Below the pieces are notes generated by a model, which had not been told where the DNA came from, did no database searches, and saw only the letters and a list, made by a program, of their open reading frames with translations. From Euzebya sp. (GTDB lineage: Bacteria > Actinomycetota > Nitriliruptoria > Euzebyales > Euzebyaceae): a DNA stretch of 64,000 nucleotides. Where the stretch lies: NCBI RefSeq assembly GCF_964222135.1, contig NZ_CAXQBR010000003.1, positions 124,001 to 188,000 on the forward strand, given 5' to 3'. The first letter of the stretch is position 1. Every line of letters starts with the position of its first letter. Positions 1 to 8,104 of this stretch are shown here, one piece after another. The position numbers and the translations under genes are program-made.

Positions 1-387
1 GTGGGCATCGACCACCTGGTCATCGCCTCGGCGGACCTCGACCGGACCACCGCGGCGTTCGCCGAGCTGGGCTGGCAGGCTCGGCGGACCGTGGCGGACC
101 CGCGCGGCGGACCGCGGCGGATGCGCTTCTTCGTCGTGCCGGCGGTGGACCGCGACCTGCTCGTCGAGGTCGTCGCCGGCGGCGACCCCGAACCCGAGGT
201 GACGGCGTTCTGGGGCCTCGCGATCACCGTGGCCGACCTGGACGAGGCCGCCCGCCTGCTCGGCGACGCCCTCGGTCCGGTGACCGACGCGGTGCAGCCC
301 GGCCGGCGGATCGCCAGGGTCCGGGGTCGCGATCTCGGGCTGACCGTGCCCCTCGCCCTGATGTCCCGACGGTCGTCTCACGACTGA
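1..387 (+). CDS. VOC/glyoxalase-like domain protein
   Basis: Encodes 128 residues opening with IDHLVIASADLDRTTAAF, the usual first beta-alpha unit of the vicinal oxygen chelate (glyoxalase/bleomycin resistance) fold; a second such unit is suggested around residues 72-90 (LAITVADLDEAARLLGDALG). Such proteins may be metalloenzymes or ligand binders and the sequence does not tell which. The frame is open from base 1 with GTG as its first codon. Homologues normally start very close to this IDH motif, so GTG may be the true start, but the window edge could hide a few residues. It ends 44 bp before the tesB-like gene on the same strand. Confidence 0.7.
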   Translation: MGIDHLVIASADLDRTTAAFAELGWQARRTVADPRGGPRRMRFFVVPAVDRDLLVEVVAGGDPEPEVTAFWGLAITVADLDEAARLLGDALGPVTDAVQPGRRIARVRGRDLGLTVPLALMSRRSSHD

Positions 388-430
388 CCGTTCGCGGGTC
401 GACAGCCGGTGTGGGACCATTGTCCGTCAC

Positions 431-1285
431 ATGGCTGAATCGGTCTCCGCGCTGCTGTCCCTGCTCGACATCGAGACGCTCGACGTCGACCTGTACCGCG
501 GCGAGGCCCCGAAGACCGACGTGCAACGGGTCTTCGGCGGGCACGTGGCCGCCCAGGCGCTGGTGGCGGCGGTCCGGACCGTCGACCACGACCGGCCCGT
601 CCACTCCCTCCACGCGTACTTCCTCCGGCCGGGCAACCCCCGCCACCCGATCATCTACGCCACCGACCGGATCCGCGACGGCCGGTCCTTCACCACCCGC
701 CGCGTCGTCGCCACCCAGCAGGGCAAGGCGATCTTCCACCTGAGCGCGTCGTTCCAGATCGCCGAGCCCGGCCCCGAGCACGCCGACCCCATGCCGGACG
801 TCCCGGGTCCCGAGGACCTCCAGACGCTGAAGGCGACGCTGGCCGGCTGGGGCGTCGACTGGGAGCCGCCGTTCCCCGAGTGGAGCTCGATCGACCTCCG
901 GTACGTGCGGATGCCGAACGAGGTCGCCGCCGAGCGCTCGGACCACCTGCAGCTGTGGTTCCGGTCCCTCGACCCGGTCCCCGACACCCCCCACCTGCAC
1001 GTCTGCGTGCTGACGTACATGAGCGACCTGTCCCTGCTCGGCACGACCGTCTCGCGCCACGGCGACTTCCCCGGCCAGGACCGCTTCCGGATGGCGTCGC
1101 TCGACCACGCGATGTGGTTCCACCGCCCCTTCCGCGCCGACGAGTGGCTGCTCTACGACATGCGCTCGCCGAGCGCCGGATCGGCTCGCGGTCTGGCCCT
1201 CGGCCAGATCTTCACCGCCAGCGGCGCACTCGTCGCCACCGTGGTCCAGGAGGGGTTGACCCGGCCGAACGCGCGGGCGACCTGA
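431..1285 (+). CDS. tesB: Acyl-CoA thioesterase II (TesB family)
   Basis: A 284-residue double-hotdog thioesterase that hydrolyses acyl-CoA to free fatty acid and CoA in the cytoplasm. The first hotdog carries FGGHVAAQAL (about residues 35-44) and HAYFLRPG; the second ends with the catalytic set of the TesB family, an Asp in SLDHAMWFH (about 225), a Ser in SPSAG, and a Gln in VVQEG (about 273). Length is normal for TesB. The ATG at 431 gives the expected N-terminus. No lipid gene adjoins it, but two further acyl-CoA-related clusters lie in the window, so a role in fatty-acid turnover fits. Assignment to the family is firm; substrate chain length is unknown. Confidence 0.9.
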   Translation: MAESVSALLSLLDIETLDVDLYRGEAPKTDVQRVFGGHVAAQALVAAVRTVDHDRPVHSLHAYFLRPGNPRHPIIYATDRIRDGRSFTTRRVVATQQGKAIFHLSASFQIAEPGPEHADPMPDVPGPEDLQTLKATLAGWGVDWEPPFPEWSSIDLRYVRMPNEVAAERSDHLQLWFRSLDPVPDTPHLHVCVLTYMSDLSLLGTTVSRHGDFPGQDRFRMASLDHAMWFHRPFRADEWLLYDMRSPSAGSARGLALGQIFTASGALVATVVQEGLTRPNARAT

Positions 1286-1287
1286 GC

Positions 1288-1764
1288 TCAGACCTCCGCG
1301 ACGCGGATCAGCAGCGGCAGGCTGAGGATCACCAGCACCACCCGGACGGTGTGGAACACCGCCACCTGGGCGCCGACGCCCTGCTCGGCGCCGGCGGCCG
1401 ACATGACGCTCAGCGCGCCGGGCGACGTCGCGAGCACGACCCCGTCGGGTGCCAGGCCGACCCAGCGCAGCGCGACGGCGACGGCGAGCCCGAACAGGAT
1501 GAACGCCACCGCGCTCAGCAGTGCGCCGACGGCGATCTGGCGGAACTGGCCGACGACCTGGCGGGTCACCGTCACCCCGATCGCGCACCCGAGCACGATG
1601 AACGCCGCGCTGACCAGCGGCTGGGGGAGGATGAGCTCGCCCTCCCCCCGGACCAGCGTCACCGCTGCGGCCCCGACCATCGAGCCGATGATCAGGCCGC
1701 CGGGCACGTGAAGGCGTTCGAGGGACAGGCCGGTGACCGCACCGGCGACGAGGGCAGCGAGCAT
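1288..1764 (-). CDS. AbrB-family integral membrane protein (single repeat)
   Basis: A 158-residue, very hydrophobic protein with Gly-rich segments such as LHVPGGLIIGSMVGAA and a loop LATSPGALSVMSA, typical of one repeat of the AbrB (formerly ammonia monooxygenase-like) membrane family. About five membrane spans are plausible. E. coli AbrB-type proteins contain two such repeats, so this is a half-length, one-repeat member. Function in the family is poorly defined. The ATG at 1764 was chosen because a TAGGCT -10 element lies exactly 8 nt upstream, predicting a leaderless mRNA. It converges with the tesB-like gene, leaving 2 bp between stops. Confidence 0.75.
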   Translation of the reverse strand: MLAALVAGAVTGLSLERLHVPGGLIIGSMVGAAAVTLVRGEGELILPQPLVSAAFIVLGCAIGVTVTRQVVGQFRQIAVGALLSAVAFILFGLAVAVALRWVGLAPDGVVLATSPGALSVMSAAGAEQGVGAQVAVFHTVRVVLVILSLPLLIRVAEV

Positions 1765-1772
1765 GGGCCGGC

Positions 1773-1778
1773 AGCCTA
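1773..1778 (-). promoter_or_regulatory. -10 element (TAGGCT), leaderless AbrB-family gene
   Basis: TAGGCT read on the minus strand, 8 nt before the ATG at 1764; matches the actinobacterial TANNNT -10. Transcription would start at or next to the A of ATG. Confidence 0.55.
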
Positions 1779-2393
1779 TGCCCGGTCGTGCGCCGTCCCC
1801 CCAGCCGCCCGGCTCTGGATCCCCCAGGCGTCGAGGTACCACGGCGGCTCGTCGGGCACCGGTCCGGGGGGCGGGAAGTGCCGATCGGCGTCGCGGACCA
1901 GGTCGAGCTGGAACGCGAACCCGACCCCGCCCGGGAAGACGACGTCGCGGTCCGGACGGCGGGTGAAGCCCATGGCCGCGTACATGCCGTGGGCGACCGG
2001 CATCCACTCCATGGAGTAGATCGCCATCCGACGACGGCCGCGCGCGACGGCCAGGTCGATGCAGGCCTGCACCAGCAGCCGGCCGGCGCCGCGGCCCTGG
2101 GCGGCGGTGTCGACCGCCAGCATCCGGAACCCGCAGTCGCCGGCGCCGTGGTTCTCGAAGTGCGGGTTGTCCTCGTCCACGTAGGTGACCGTGCCGAGCA
2201 CCCGGTCGTCCGCCCCCTCGACGCCGTCGACGGCGACCAGCACGTCGGCGCCGTCGGCGACGCGCTCGGTGACGTCCGCGAGCTGGACCCGGTAGTCGTC
2301 GCTCACCGCGCCGATCGCGTCGTAGGCGGCGACCGTGATCTCCCCGGCCCGGGCGTGCTCCGAGGGTCGGATCGGGCGGACGGTGATCGTCAT
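1776..2393 (-). CDS. GNAT family N-acetyltransferase
   Basis: A 205-residue GNAT acetyltransferase, transferring acetyl from acetyl-CoA to an unknown amine. The acetyl-CoA loop motif is seen as AVDTAAQGRGAGRLLVQACI (about residues 104-123), followed by the motif-B-like MYAAMGFTRRPDRDVVFPG. N-terminal MTITVRPIRPSEHARAGEIT fits motif C/D. The ATG at 2393 is preceded at 8 nt by TACCGT, the leaderless arrangement. The gene is divergent from the HisN-like phosphatase, whose start is only 70 bp away, so the two -10 elements sit almost back to back. Its 3' end lies 12 bp upstream of the AbrB-family start and the downstream promoter overlaps its stop. Confidence 0.85.
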   Translation of the reverse strand: MTITVRPIRPSEHARAGEITVAAYDAIGAVSDDYRVQLADVTERVADGADVLVAVDGVEGADDRVLGTVTYVDEDNPHFENHGAGDCGFRMLAVDTAAQGRGAGRLLVQACIDLAVARGRRRMAIYSMEWMPVAHGMYAAMGFTRRPDRDVVFPGGVGFAFQLDLVRDADRHFPPPGPVPDEPPWYLDAWGIQSRAAGGTAHDRA

Positions 2394-2401
2394 CGCGGGG
2401 G

Positions 2402-2407
2402 ACGGTA
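2402..2407 (-). promoter_or_regulatory. -10 element (TACCGT), leaderless GNAT gene
   Basis: TACCGT on the minus strand with an 8-nt spacer to the ATG at 2393. Confidence 0.55.
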
Positions 2408-2450
2408 GCCGGCACGGCCGACGCCGGCCTCGGGCGGCGTGCCGGGTCGG

Positions 2451-2456
2451 TAGGGT
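2451..2456 (+). promoter_or_regulatory. -10 element (TAGGGT), leaderless HisN-like gene
   Basis: TAGGGT with a 7-nt spacer to the GTG at 2464; this placement also decides the start codon, since the open frame runs back to 2335. Confidence 0.6.
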
Positions 2457-2463
2457 CTCCGCC

Positions 2464-3207
2464 GTGCAGGACCTCCTCGAGTTCGCCGTCGACGCCGCCC
2501 GCCGGGCCGGGGCGGCGACCATGCGCCACTTCCGCACCGGCCTCGACGTCGACCTCAAGGCCGACCGGAGCCCGGTGACGATCGCCGACCGCGAGGCGGA
2601 GGCGCTGCTCCGCCGTCTGATCGCCGAGCGCTTCCCCGACGACGCGATCGTCGGCGAGGAGCACGACGACGTGCCCGGCACCTCGGGTCGCACCTGGTAC
2701 CTCGACCCGATCGACGGGACGAAGTCCTTCGTGCACGGGGTGCCGCTGTTCACCAACCTGGTGGCCTGCGACGACCCCGACGGCCCCCTCGTGGGGGTCA
2801 TCAACACCCCCGGGCTGGGGGAGGCGACCTGGGCCGGTCGCGGGATGGGGTGCTTCCACGACGACGCCCCCGCACGGGTGTCCGGCGTCGGTGACCTCGC
2901 CGGCGCGTACGTCATGACGAGCGGCATGGAGTGGTGGCCGGAGGCCCTCCGCGAGCGGGCGCGATCCTTCCCCTTCACCCTGCGGACCTGGGGTGACGGG
3001 TACGGGTACTCCCTCGTCGCCACCGGGCGGGTCGAGGCCATGATCGATCCCGAGGCTGCCGTGTGGGACCTCGCGCCGCTCCCGGTGATCATCGCCGAGG
3101 CCGGTGGCCGGCTGACCGGGTTCGACGGCACACCGGGGATCGCGACCGGGTCCGCGGTCGCGTCCAACGGCCTGGTCCACGACGCCCTGCTGGCCGCGTT
3201 GGCGTAG
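2464..3207 (+). CDS. hisN: Inositol-monophosphatase-family phosphatase, probably histidinol-phosphatase
   Basis: A 247-residue Mg-dependent phosphatase of the FIG superfamily. Motifs: VGEEHDD (metal-binding Glu), WYLDPIDGTKSF (the DPIDGT metal motif) and AAVWDLAPL near the C-terminus. The stretch TWGDGYGYSLVATGRVEAMID resembles the GWGDCYGY region that marks actinobacterial HisN, which dephosphorylates histidinol phosphate; an inositol or other sugar phosphatase role cannot be excluded. No other his gene is nearby. The start is GTG at 2464 rather than upstream codons, because homologues begin close to LLEFAVDAARRAG and a TAGGGT -10 sits 7 nt before it. Confidence 0.85.
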   Translation: MQDLLEFAVDAARRAGAATMRHFRTGLDVDLKADRSPVTIADREAEALLRRLIAERFPDDAIVGEEHDDVPGTSGRTWYLDPIDGTKSFVHGVPLFTNLVACDDPDGPLVGVINTPGLGEATWAGRGMGCFHDDAPARVSGVGDLAGAYVMTSGMEWWPEALRERARSFPFTLRTWGDGYGYSLVATGRVEAMIDPEAAVWDLAPLPVIIAEAGGRLTGFDGTPGIATGSAVASNGLVHDALLAALA

Positions 3208-3216
3208 CGCCGCCCG

Positions 3217-3876
3217 TCAGATGCCCGGCGCCGCGCCCGCCACGTCGGCGGAGAGGTCGGCGAGCCGGTCGAGGCGGCGGAACCCGATGATCCGGCCGAC
3301 GGCCAGCCCGGCGGTCTCGCGCACCATCTGCCGCAGCGCCGCCCCCGTCGAGTACGGCGATCCCGGTGCCGGTGACGTCGCCGCCTCCAGGCCGACGGAC
3401 TCGGCGATCGCCCGGCTCCGACGCAGGTGCCACCCGTCGCTGACGAGCAGGACGCGGCGGCGGCCCTCCTCGGCCAGGAACCGGGCTGACGCGGCGATCG
3501 ACTCGTACGACGTCAACCCGTGCACCTCTTGCCGGATCGCCGCCTCGGGCACGCCCCGACCGCGGAGGTACGCGAACGCGGCGTTCGCCTCGCTGCCCGT
3601 GTCCCCGGGCGCCGATCCGCCGGTGACCACCACGACCGGCGCGAGACCCGCCGCGTAGAGGTCCGCGGCGTGGTCCAACCGGCTCTCGAACACCGGCGAC
3701 GGCCGGCCGTCGTACTGGGCCGCGCCGAGCACCAGGATCGCGTCGGCAGGGCCGGCCCCGTCGGAGCGGGCGGTCCACCAGACCTGGCCGAAGGTGACCA
3801 GGACGTAGACGAGCGCGGCCACGACCAGCCACAGCAGCACGATCGCGGCCCGGCGGAGCACCCGGGATCGCTTCAC
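3217..3876 (-). CDS. DUF218/YdcF-SanA-type membrane-anchored protein
   Basis: A 219-residue protein with one N-terminal membrane span (about residues 9-31) and an extracytoplasmic DUF218 domain: DAILVLGAAQYDGRPSPVFESRLDHAADLYAAGLAP, VVVTGG, SEANAAFAYLRGRGVPEAAI and LLVSDGWHLRRS (matching the VTSxxHxxR region of the family). SanA/YdcF proteins influence envelope permeability and vancomycin tolerance in other bacteria; the reaction is unknown. GTG at 3876 is the best start; a TACGGT element ends 10 nt upstream, slightly farther than in the leaderless genes. Convergent with hisN (9 bp between the ends) and divergent from the hydrolase at 3925. Confidence 0.8.
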   Translation of the reverse strand: MKRSRVLRRAAIVLLWLVVAALVYVLVTFGQVWWTARSDGAGPADAILVLGAAQYDGRPSPVFESRLDHAADLYAAGLAPVVVVTGGSAPGDTGSEANAAFAYLRGRGVPEAAIRQEVHGLTSYESIAASARFLAEEGRRRVLLVSDGWHLRRSRAIAESVGLEAATSPAPGSPYSTGAALRQMVRETAGLAVGRIIGFRRLDRLADLSADVAGAAPGI

Positions 3877-3886
3877 GACGGCGCCG

Positions 3887-3892
3887 ACCGTA
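3887..3892 (-). promoter_or_regulatory. Possible -10 element (TACGGT) for DUF218 gene
   Basis: TACGGT on the minus strand, 10 nt before the GTG at 3876; would give at most a 2-4 nt leader. Confidence 0.35.
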
Positions 3893-3924
3893 CCCGCGGC
3901 CGTCGCGCTGGCATGCTCGGTGGC

Positions 3925-4632
3925 ATGGCCCCCCCACCACCAGCCCCCGTCGAGGTCACCCTGCCCCTCACCCCTCCCCAGGTGGTGGAGACGACCACCG
4001 CGCTGGTCTGGCCGGCCGACGACCCGTCCGCGCCGGCGGTGATCCTCGCCCACGGGGCCGGCACCGACATGCGCCACCGGCACATGCACCGCCACGCGAC
4101 GGACCTCGCGGCCGCCGGCGCGGCCGTCGCGCTGTTCAACTTCGCCTACACCGAATCGGGGCGGAAGCGGCCGGACCCCGCGCCGCGGCTCGAGTCGGCG
4201 TGGCGCGACGTCATCGTCGGCCTCCGTCCCCACCTCGGCGGCGACCGACGCCTCGTCGTCGGGGGCCGCTCGATGGGCGGCCGGATCGCCAGCATGGTCG
4301 CCGCGGCGGACGCCGCCGAGCTCGGCATCGCCGGCGTGGCGTGCATCGCCTACCCCCTGCACCCCCCGGGCAAGCCGGACCGGTTGCGGGTGGGCCACTG
4401 GCCGGCGTTGACCGTGCCCACGCTGCTGGTGTGCGGCAGCCGGGACGCGATGGCGCCGACCGAGACCCTCCGCGAGTGCGTCGCGACCCACATGCCCCAG
4501 GGGATCGCCACGGTGCACGTCCTCGCCGGTGCCGACCACTCCTTCCGCGTCCGCAAGGCCGACGGCCGCACCGAGGACGAGGTGTTCGCCGAGACCGCGG
4601 AGGTGCTGGTCGACTGGCTCGGGAAGCTCTGA
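3925..4632 (+). CDS. Alpha/beta hydrolase of the KANL3/Tex30 (dienelactone-hydrolase-like) type
   Basis: A 235-residue serine hydrolase. Visible features: VILAHGAGTDMRH (oxyanion region), nucleophile elbow GGRSMGGRIAS with Ser, acid residue in LLVCGSRDAMAPTE, and His in LAGADHSFRV. Family members include human TEX30 and bacterial DLH-like esterases; the substrate is not predictable. ATG at 3925 is preferred, but an in-frame ATG at 3913 is equally possible. No clear -10 or ribosome-binding site is visible. It converges on the unknown gene at 4642 with a 9-bp gap. Confidence 0.8.
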   Translation: MAPPPPAPVEVTLPLTPPQVVETTTALVWPADDPSAPAVILAHGAGTDMRHRHMHRHATDLAAAGAAVALFNFAYTESGRKRPDPAPRLESAWRDVIVGLRPHLGGDRRLVVGGRSMGGRIASMVAAADAAELGIAGVACIAYPLHPPGKPDRLRVGHWPALTVPTLLVCGSRDAMAPTETLRECVATHMPQGIATVHVLAGADHSFRVRKADGRTEDEVFAETAEVLVDWLGKL

Positions 4633-4641
4633 GCAGGACGG

Positions 4642-5307
4642 CTACGGCGTCGGGAGGTCGGGCAGCCCGTCGCCCGTGGCCAGGTCCGCCGGCGGTCCGC
4701 CGATGCCCCAGAAGTGGTGCAGCGCGTCGACCCGCACGACGTCCAAGCAGGCGGACAGCGGCTGACGACGGCGACGTCCGCGGACCGTGACCGGCCACCA
4801 CTCGCCCTGCACCGCCCGGCGGTAGAGGTGCCAGCGGCCCTCGGGCGTCCGGCGCAGCTGCATGAGCGGGTGTCGCTGCAGCCCCGCCTGCCGGTCCTCG
4901 CCCGGCACCAGCCACCAGACCGTGATCCGGTTGCGCCACACCGAGGTCTCGAGCGCGTCCAGGGGGAAGTGGCGCCGCCGCCACACCTCGACCAGCGCCT
5001 CCGCCCGCGACATCAGACCGCGATCGCCCGGTGCCTCCGCAGGCCCCAGCGCGGCCAAGCCCGACCGGCCGGCCTCCGCCCACGCGTCGGCCAGCAGGCG
5101 GAGCTGGCGGACCGAGACGTCGAGGTGCGCAGCCAGGTCCTCGAAGGCCAGCACGTCCCGGCGTCTGAGCGCGTCAGCCCGTCGGGCCAGGCGCCGCCGT
5201 GCCCGCGGGGTCAGCTCGTCGAGCCGCCCGCGACGCGCCGGGGCCACTGCGCCTGGACCTGGCGCCGCCAAGGGCAGGTCCAGCGCGTCGAGACGACGTT
5301 CGGACAT
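4642..5307 (-). CDS. Unrecognised protein with HTH-like N-terminal half
   Basis: A 221-residue protein I do not recognise. The N-terminal half is Arg/Ala-rich and helical, with a segment DVLAFEDLAAHLDVSVRQLRLLADAWAEAG (about residues 51-80) that reads like a helix-turn-helix. The C-terminal half has many Trp and basic residues (VEVWRRRHFP, NRITVWWLVPGED, GRWHLYRRAVQGEWWPV), looking like a compact beta domain, perhaps nucleic-acid binding. A DNA-binding role is inference only. ATG at 5307 is the first reasonable start. It lies 61 bp downstream of the Nudix gene on the same strand and could be the last gene of that transcript. Confidence 0.6.
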   Translation of the reverse strand: MSERRLDALDLPLAAPGPGAVAPARRGRLDELTPRARRRLARRADALRRRDVLAFEDLAAHLDVSVRQLRLLADAWAEAGRSGLAALGPAEAPGDRGLMSRAEALVEVWRRRHFPLDALETSVWRNRITVWWLVPGEDRQAGLQRHPLMQLRRTPEGRWHLYRRAVQGEWWPVTVRGRRRRQPLSACLDVVRVDALHHFWGIGGPPADLATGDGLPDLPTP

Positions 5308-5368
5308 CTGCCCATCATGGCCCCCAGCCGTCGTCCACACCATCCCGAACCGCTGCGAGATCCCGCGA

Positions 5369-5920
5369 TCACGGAGCGTGCGCACCCGCTGCCGCCACTG
5401 CGCGTGCTCGGCTGAGCACCCCGCGCAACCCCGGGTCGGCGATGTCCGCCGCGGCCGACCAGCCGAACCAGTGGCAGGCCTGTGACTCACCCGGGGGAGG
5501 GGTCGGGTCCGCCCCGTCGGACCACAGCACGTACCGGAGGTCCAGGTGGCGCCTGCCGGGGCAGCCGTCGTGGGCGTCGACGTGCAGCAGCAGCGGTCCG
5601 CCGTCGGGGTGGCGGAGCACGAGGCCCGTCTCCTCCTCACCCTCCCGGAGGGCAGCCTCATGGGGCCACTCGCCCGGATCGACGTGCCCGCCGGGTTGCA
5701 CCCACAGCCCGAGCCGCCTGTGGTGCAGCAGCACGATCCCCCGCTCGCCCAGCACCAGCGCGCTGCCGGTGACGTGCGCCGGCTCGTCGCCCCGGTCGAA
5801 GGGAGCCCGCAGATCGTCCAGCCCGGCGAGCACCTCGTCGATCGACGCCGCCTCGCGGGCATCCACCGGATCGAGGGAGGCGACGTGCTGGCGGACCACC
5901 GCGCGGCGCGGGTCAGGCAT
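5369..5920 (-). CDS. Nudix hydrolase
   Basis: A 183-residue Nudix pyrophosphohydrolase. The Nudix box is complete at residues 78-100: Gly78, five residues, Glu84, seven residues, then REGEEETGL, containing the metal-binding Glu pair. The preceding LHHRRLGLWVQPGGHVDPGE and the DLRYVLW strand after the box are normal for the fold. Substrate (nucleoside diphosphate linked to X) cannot be read. Its ATG overlaps the stop of the malic enzyme gene in the form TGATG, so translation is probably coupled and the two are one operon. Confidence 0.85.
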   Translation of the reverse strand: MPDPRRAVVRQHVASLDPVDAREAASIDEVLAGLDDLRAPFDRGDEPAHVTGSALVLGERGIVLLHHRRLGLWVQPGGHVDPGEWPHEAALREGEEETGLVLRHPDGGPLLLHVDAHDGCPGRRHLDLRYVLWSDGADPTPPPGESQACHWFGWSAAADIADPGLRGVLSRARAVAAAGAHAP

Positions 5921-7317
5921 CAGGTCCGGGCCACTCCGGTCCGCGCCGCGGTCTCGGCCACCGCCCGCGCCACGGCCGGGACGACCCGGCGGTCGAGGGG
6001 GGAGGGGATGATGCAGTCCGCGGTCAGGTCCTCGGCGACGATCCCGGCGATCGCGCGGGACGCCGCCAGGGACACCTCGTCGTTCACGTTGGACGCGCGG
6101 ACGTCGAGCAGCCCCCGGAACAGGCCGGGGAAGCACAGGACGTTGTTGATCTGGTTCGGGAAGTCGCTGCGGCCGGTGGCCACGACCGCGGCGTGCTCGC
6201 GGGCCAGGACCGGGTCGATCTCGGGCGTCGGGTTCGCCATCGCGAAGACGATCCGGTCCGGCGACATCAGCTCCAGCTGGGCCAGGCTCAGCGTGTTCCC
6301 CGCCGACAGCCCGATGAACACGTCGGCGTCGCGCAGGGCGACCTCCTTCGCCCCGGTGAGCTCGCGCGGGTTGGTCTGCTTGCCGAAGCGGCGGAAGATC
6401 GGGTCGCGCGCCTCCTTGCGGCGCGCGGTGACGATGCCGTCCTGGTCCACGCCGACGAGGTCGCGCACCCCCGCGGCCATCAGCAGGTTGGCCACCGCGA
6501 TCCCCGCCGCGCCGATGCCCTGCACGACGACCCGCAGGTCGGCCAGGTCCTTGCCGACCACGGCCGCGGCGTTGATCAGGGCGGCGAGCACCACGACCGC
6601 GGTGCCGTGCTGGTCGTCGTGGAAGACCGGGATGTCGAGACGGCGGCGGAGCTTGCCCTCGACCTCGAAGCAGCGCGGCGCGGAGATGTCCTCGAGGTTG
6701 ATCCCGCCGAACCCCGTCGACAGGGCGGCGATGATGTCGACCAGCCGGTCGGGGTCGCGCTCGTCCAGGCAGATCGGGTAGGCGTCCACGCCGGCGAGGT
6801 CGCGCAGCAGGATGGCCTTGCCCTCCATGACCGGCATGGCCGCCAGCGCGCCGATGTCGCCGAGGCCGAGCACCGCCGACCCGTCGCTGACGACCGCCAC
6901 CGCGTTCCGCTTGATGGTCAACTCGTACGCGCGCTCGGGGTCCTCGGCGATGTCGAGGCACGGCCGCGCGACGCCGGGGGTGTAGACGAACGCGAGGTCG
7001 GTCAGGTCACGGACCTCCGACGTCGCCGTGATCCGCAGCTTGCCGCCGTCGTGGCGCTCGGCGACCACGTCGACGTCCGCGGCCACCTCGACGTCCGCCA
7101 GCCCGGCGACCAGCTCGACCAGGCGGGCGGCGTGGTCCACCGACGCCGCGCGGACGGCGACGGCCACCGTGCCCTCGGGCGCGGGGCGGCGGAGGGCCGG
7201 CACGGTGACGACCTGCCCGCCCCCGGCGGCGAGGGCGGCCTCGACCGCACCCAGATCCGCACCTGCGCGGATGTGCAGGACGTGGGTGTGGCTGACGCTC
7301 GGGCTCTCGACGGGCAC
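5920..7317 (-). CDS. NAD(P)-dependent malic enzyme with N-terminal ACT-like domain
   Basis: A 465-residue bacterial malic enzyme converting malate to pyruvate and CO2. Residues about 12-85 form an ACT-like regulatory domain; the catalytic part shows FVYTPGVARP, DGSAVLGLGDIGALAAMPV, FHDDQHGTAVV, the NAD-binding GIGAAGIAVANLL and VFAMANPTPEI. There is no C-terminal phosphotransacetylase domain, so it resembles short bacterial malic enzymes rather than E. coli MaeB. Start chosen at GTG 7317, 18 bp past the stop of the IdeR-like gene. It is probably cotranscribed with that regulator upstream and with the Nudix gene downstream. Confidence 0.88.
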   Translation of the reverse strand: MPVESPSVSHTHVLHIRAGADLGAVEAALAAGGGQVVTVPALRRPAPEGTVAVAVRAASVDHAARLVELVAGLADVEVAADVDVVAERHDGGKLRITATSEVRDLTDLAFVYTPGVARPCLDIAEDPERAYELTIKRNAVAVVSDGSAVLGLGDIGALAAMPVMEGKAILLRDLAGVDAYPICLDERDPDRLVDIIAALSTGFGGINLEDISAPRCFEVEGKLRRRLDIPVFHDDQHGTAVVVLAALINAAAVVGKDLADLRVVVQGIGAAGIAVANLLMAAGVRDLVGVDQDGIVTARRKEARDPIFRRFGKQTNPRELTGAKEVALRDADVFIGLSAGNTLSLAQLELMSPDRIVFAMANPTPEIDPVLAREHAAVVATGRSDFPNQINNVLCFPGLFRGLLDVRASNVNDEVSLAASRAIAGIVAEDLTADCIIPSPLDRRVVPAVARAVAETAARTGVART

Positions 7318-7334
7318 CTCGTGCGCCTGGGGGG

Positions 7335-7997
7335 TCAGCTGGTCGCCAGCCACACCAGCTCGGCTGCGTCGGGTGACAGCGTGACCGTGGCGCCGTCGAT
7401 GGTCAGCACCACGTCGGGGCCCTGGACCGCGCAGGAGGCCAGCGCCCCGGGGAGCACCCCCGCGGCGTGCAGCTCGCGCATCAGGTCCACGTCGTACTGC
7501 AGGCGCTCGGAGATCCGGGTGATCGTGCCGCTCTGACCGGCGGCAGCGGCCTGTCGGGCGGTGACGTAGTCGGTCCAGACCTGCGTCGCGTCGCCGTCGG
7601 GGATGGGGTTGCCGTACGGGGAGGTGTCGGGTTCGCCGAGGACCTGGATCAGCCGCTGCTCGACCTCGTCGGAGATGACGTGCTCCCAGCGGCACGCCTC
7701 GGTGTGGACCAGCTCGTAGTCGAGCCCGATCACGTCGGTCAGGAGCCGTTCGGCCAGGCGGTGCTTGCGCATCACGCTGGCGGCCAGGTGCCGGCCCCGC
7801 TCGGTCAGCTGGACGCGCCGGTCGGCGTCGAGGATCACGAGCCCGTCGTCCTGCAGCCGGGCCACGGTCTCGCTGACCGCCGGCGCGGACACGCCGAGGC
7901 GCTCGACCAGGCGCGCCCGCAACGCGGGAACCCCCTCCTCCTGCAGCTCCCACACGGTGCGCAGGTACATCTCGGTCGCATCAATGAGCGGCGTCAT
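7335..7997 (-). CDS. IdeR/DtxR-type iron-dependent transcriptional repressor
   Basis: A 220-residue metalloregulator: winged helix (residues 1-70), dimerisation/metal domain (71-140) and an SH3-like FeoA-type C-terminal domain (about 150-220). Residue numbering matches DtxR exactly: primary-site Met10, Cys102, Glu105 and His106, ancillary-site His79, Glu83 and His98. Met10 plus Cys102 indicate an iron sensor and not an MntR-type manganese sensor. It should repress iron-uptake genes when Fe(II) is bound. A strong ribosome-binding site GAGGAGG lies 7 nt before the ATG, unlike many neighbours. It is first in a likely operon with malic enzyme and Nudix hydrolase, an unusual partner set. Confidence 0.93.
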   Translation of the reverse strand: MTPLIDATEMYLRTVWELQEEGVPALRARLVERLGVSAPAVSETVARLQDDGLVILDADRRVQLTERGRHLAASVMRKHRLAERLLTDVIGLDYELVHTEACRWEHVISDEVEQRLIQVLGEPDTSPYGNPIPDGDATQVWTDYVTARQAAAAGQSGTITRISERLQYDVDLMRELHAAGVLPGALASCAVQGPDVVLTIDGATVTLSPDAAELVWLATS

Positions 7998-8087
7998 CTG
8001 ACCCTCCTCGTGGTGGGGGCCACTCTACCCACGTGGTGTCACCGGAGGCCCGTCGAGGGACCGCCGCACGGGGTGACGCCGCCCCGC

Positions 8088-8093
8088 TAGCCT
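8088..8093 (+). promoter_or_regulatory. Possible -10 element (TAGCCT) for prfB
   Basis: TAGCCT, 11 nt before the prfB ATG; a 3-5 nt leader would result. Confidence 0.35.
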
Positions 8094-8104
8094 TCGACGA
8101 CGAC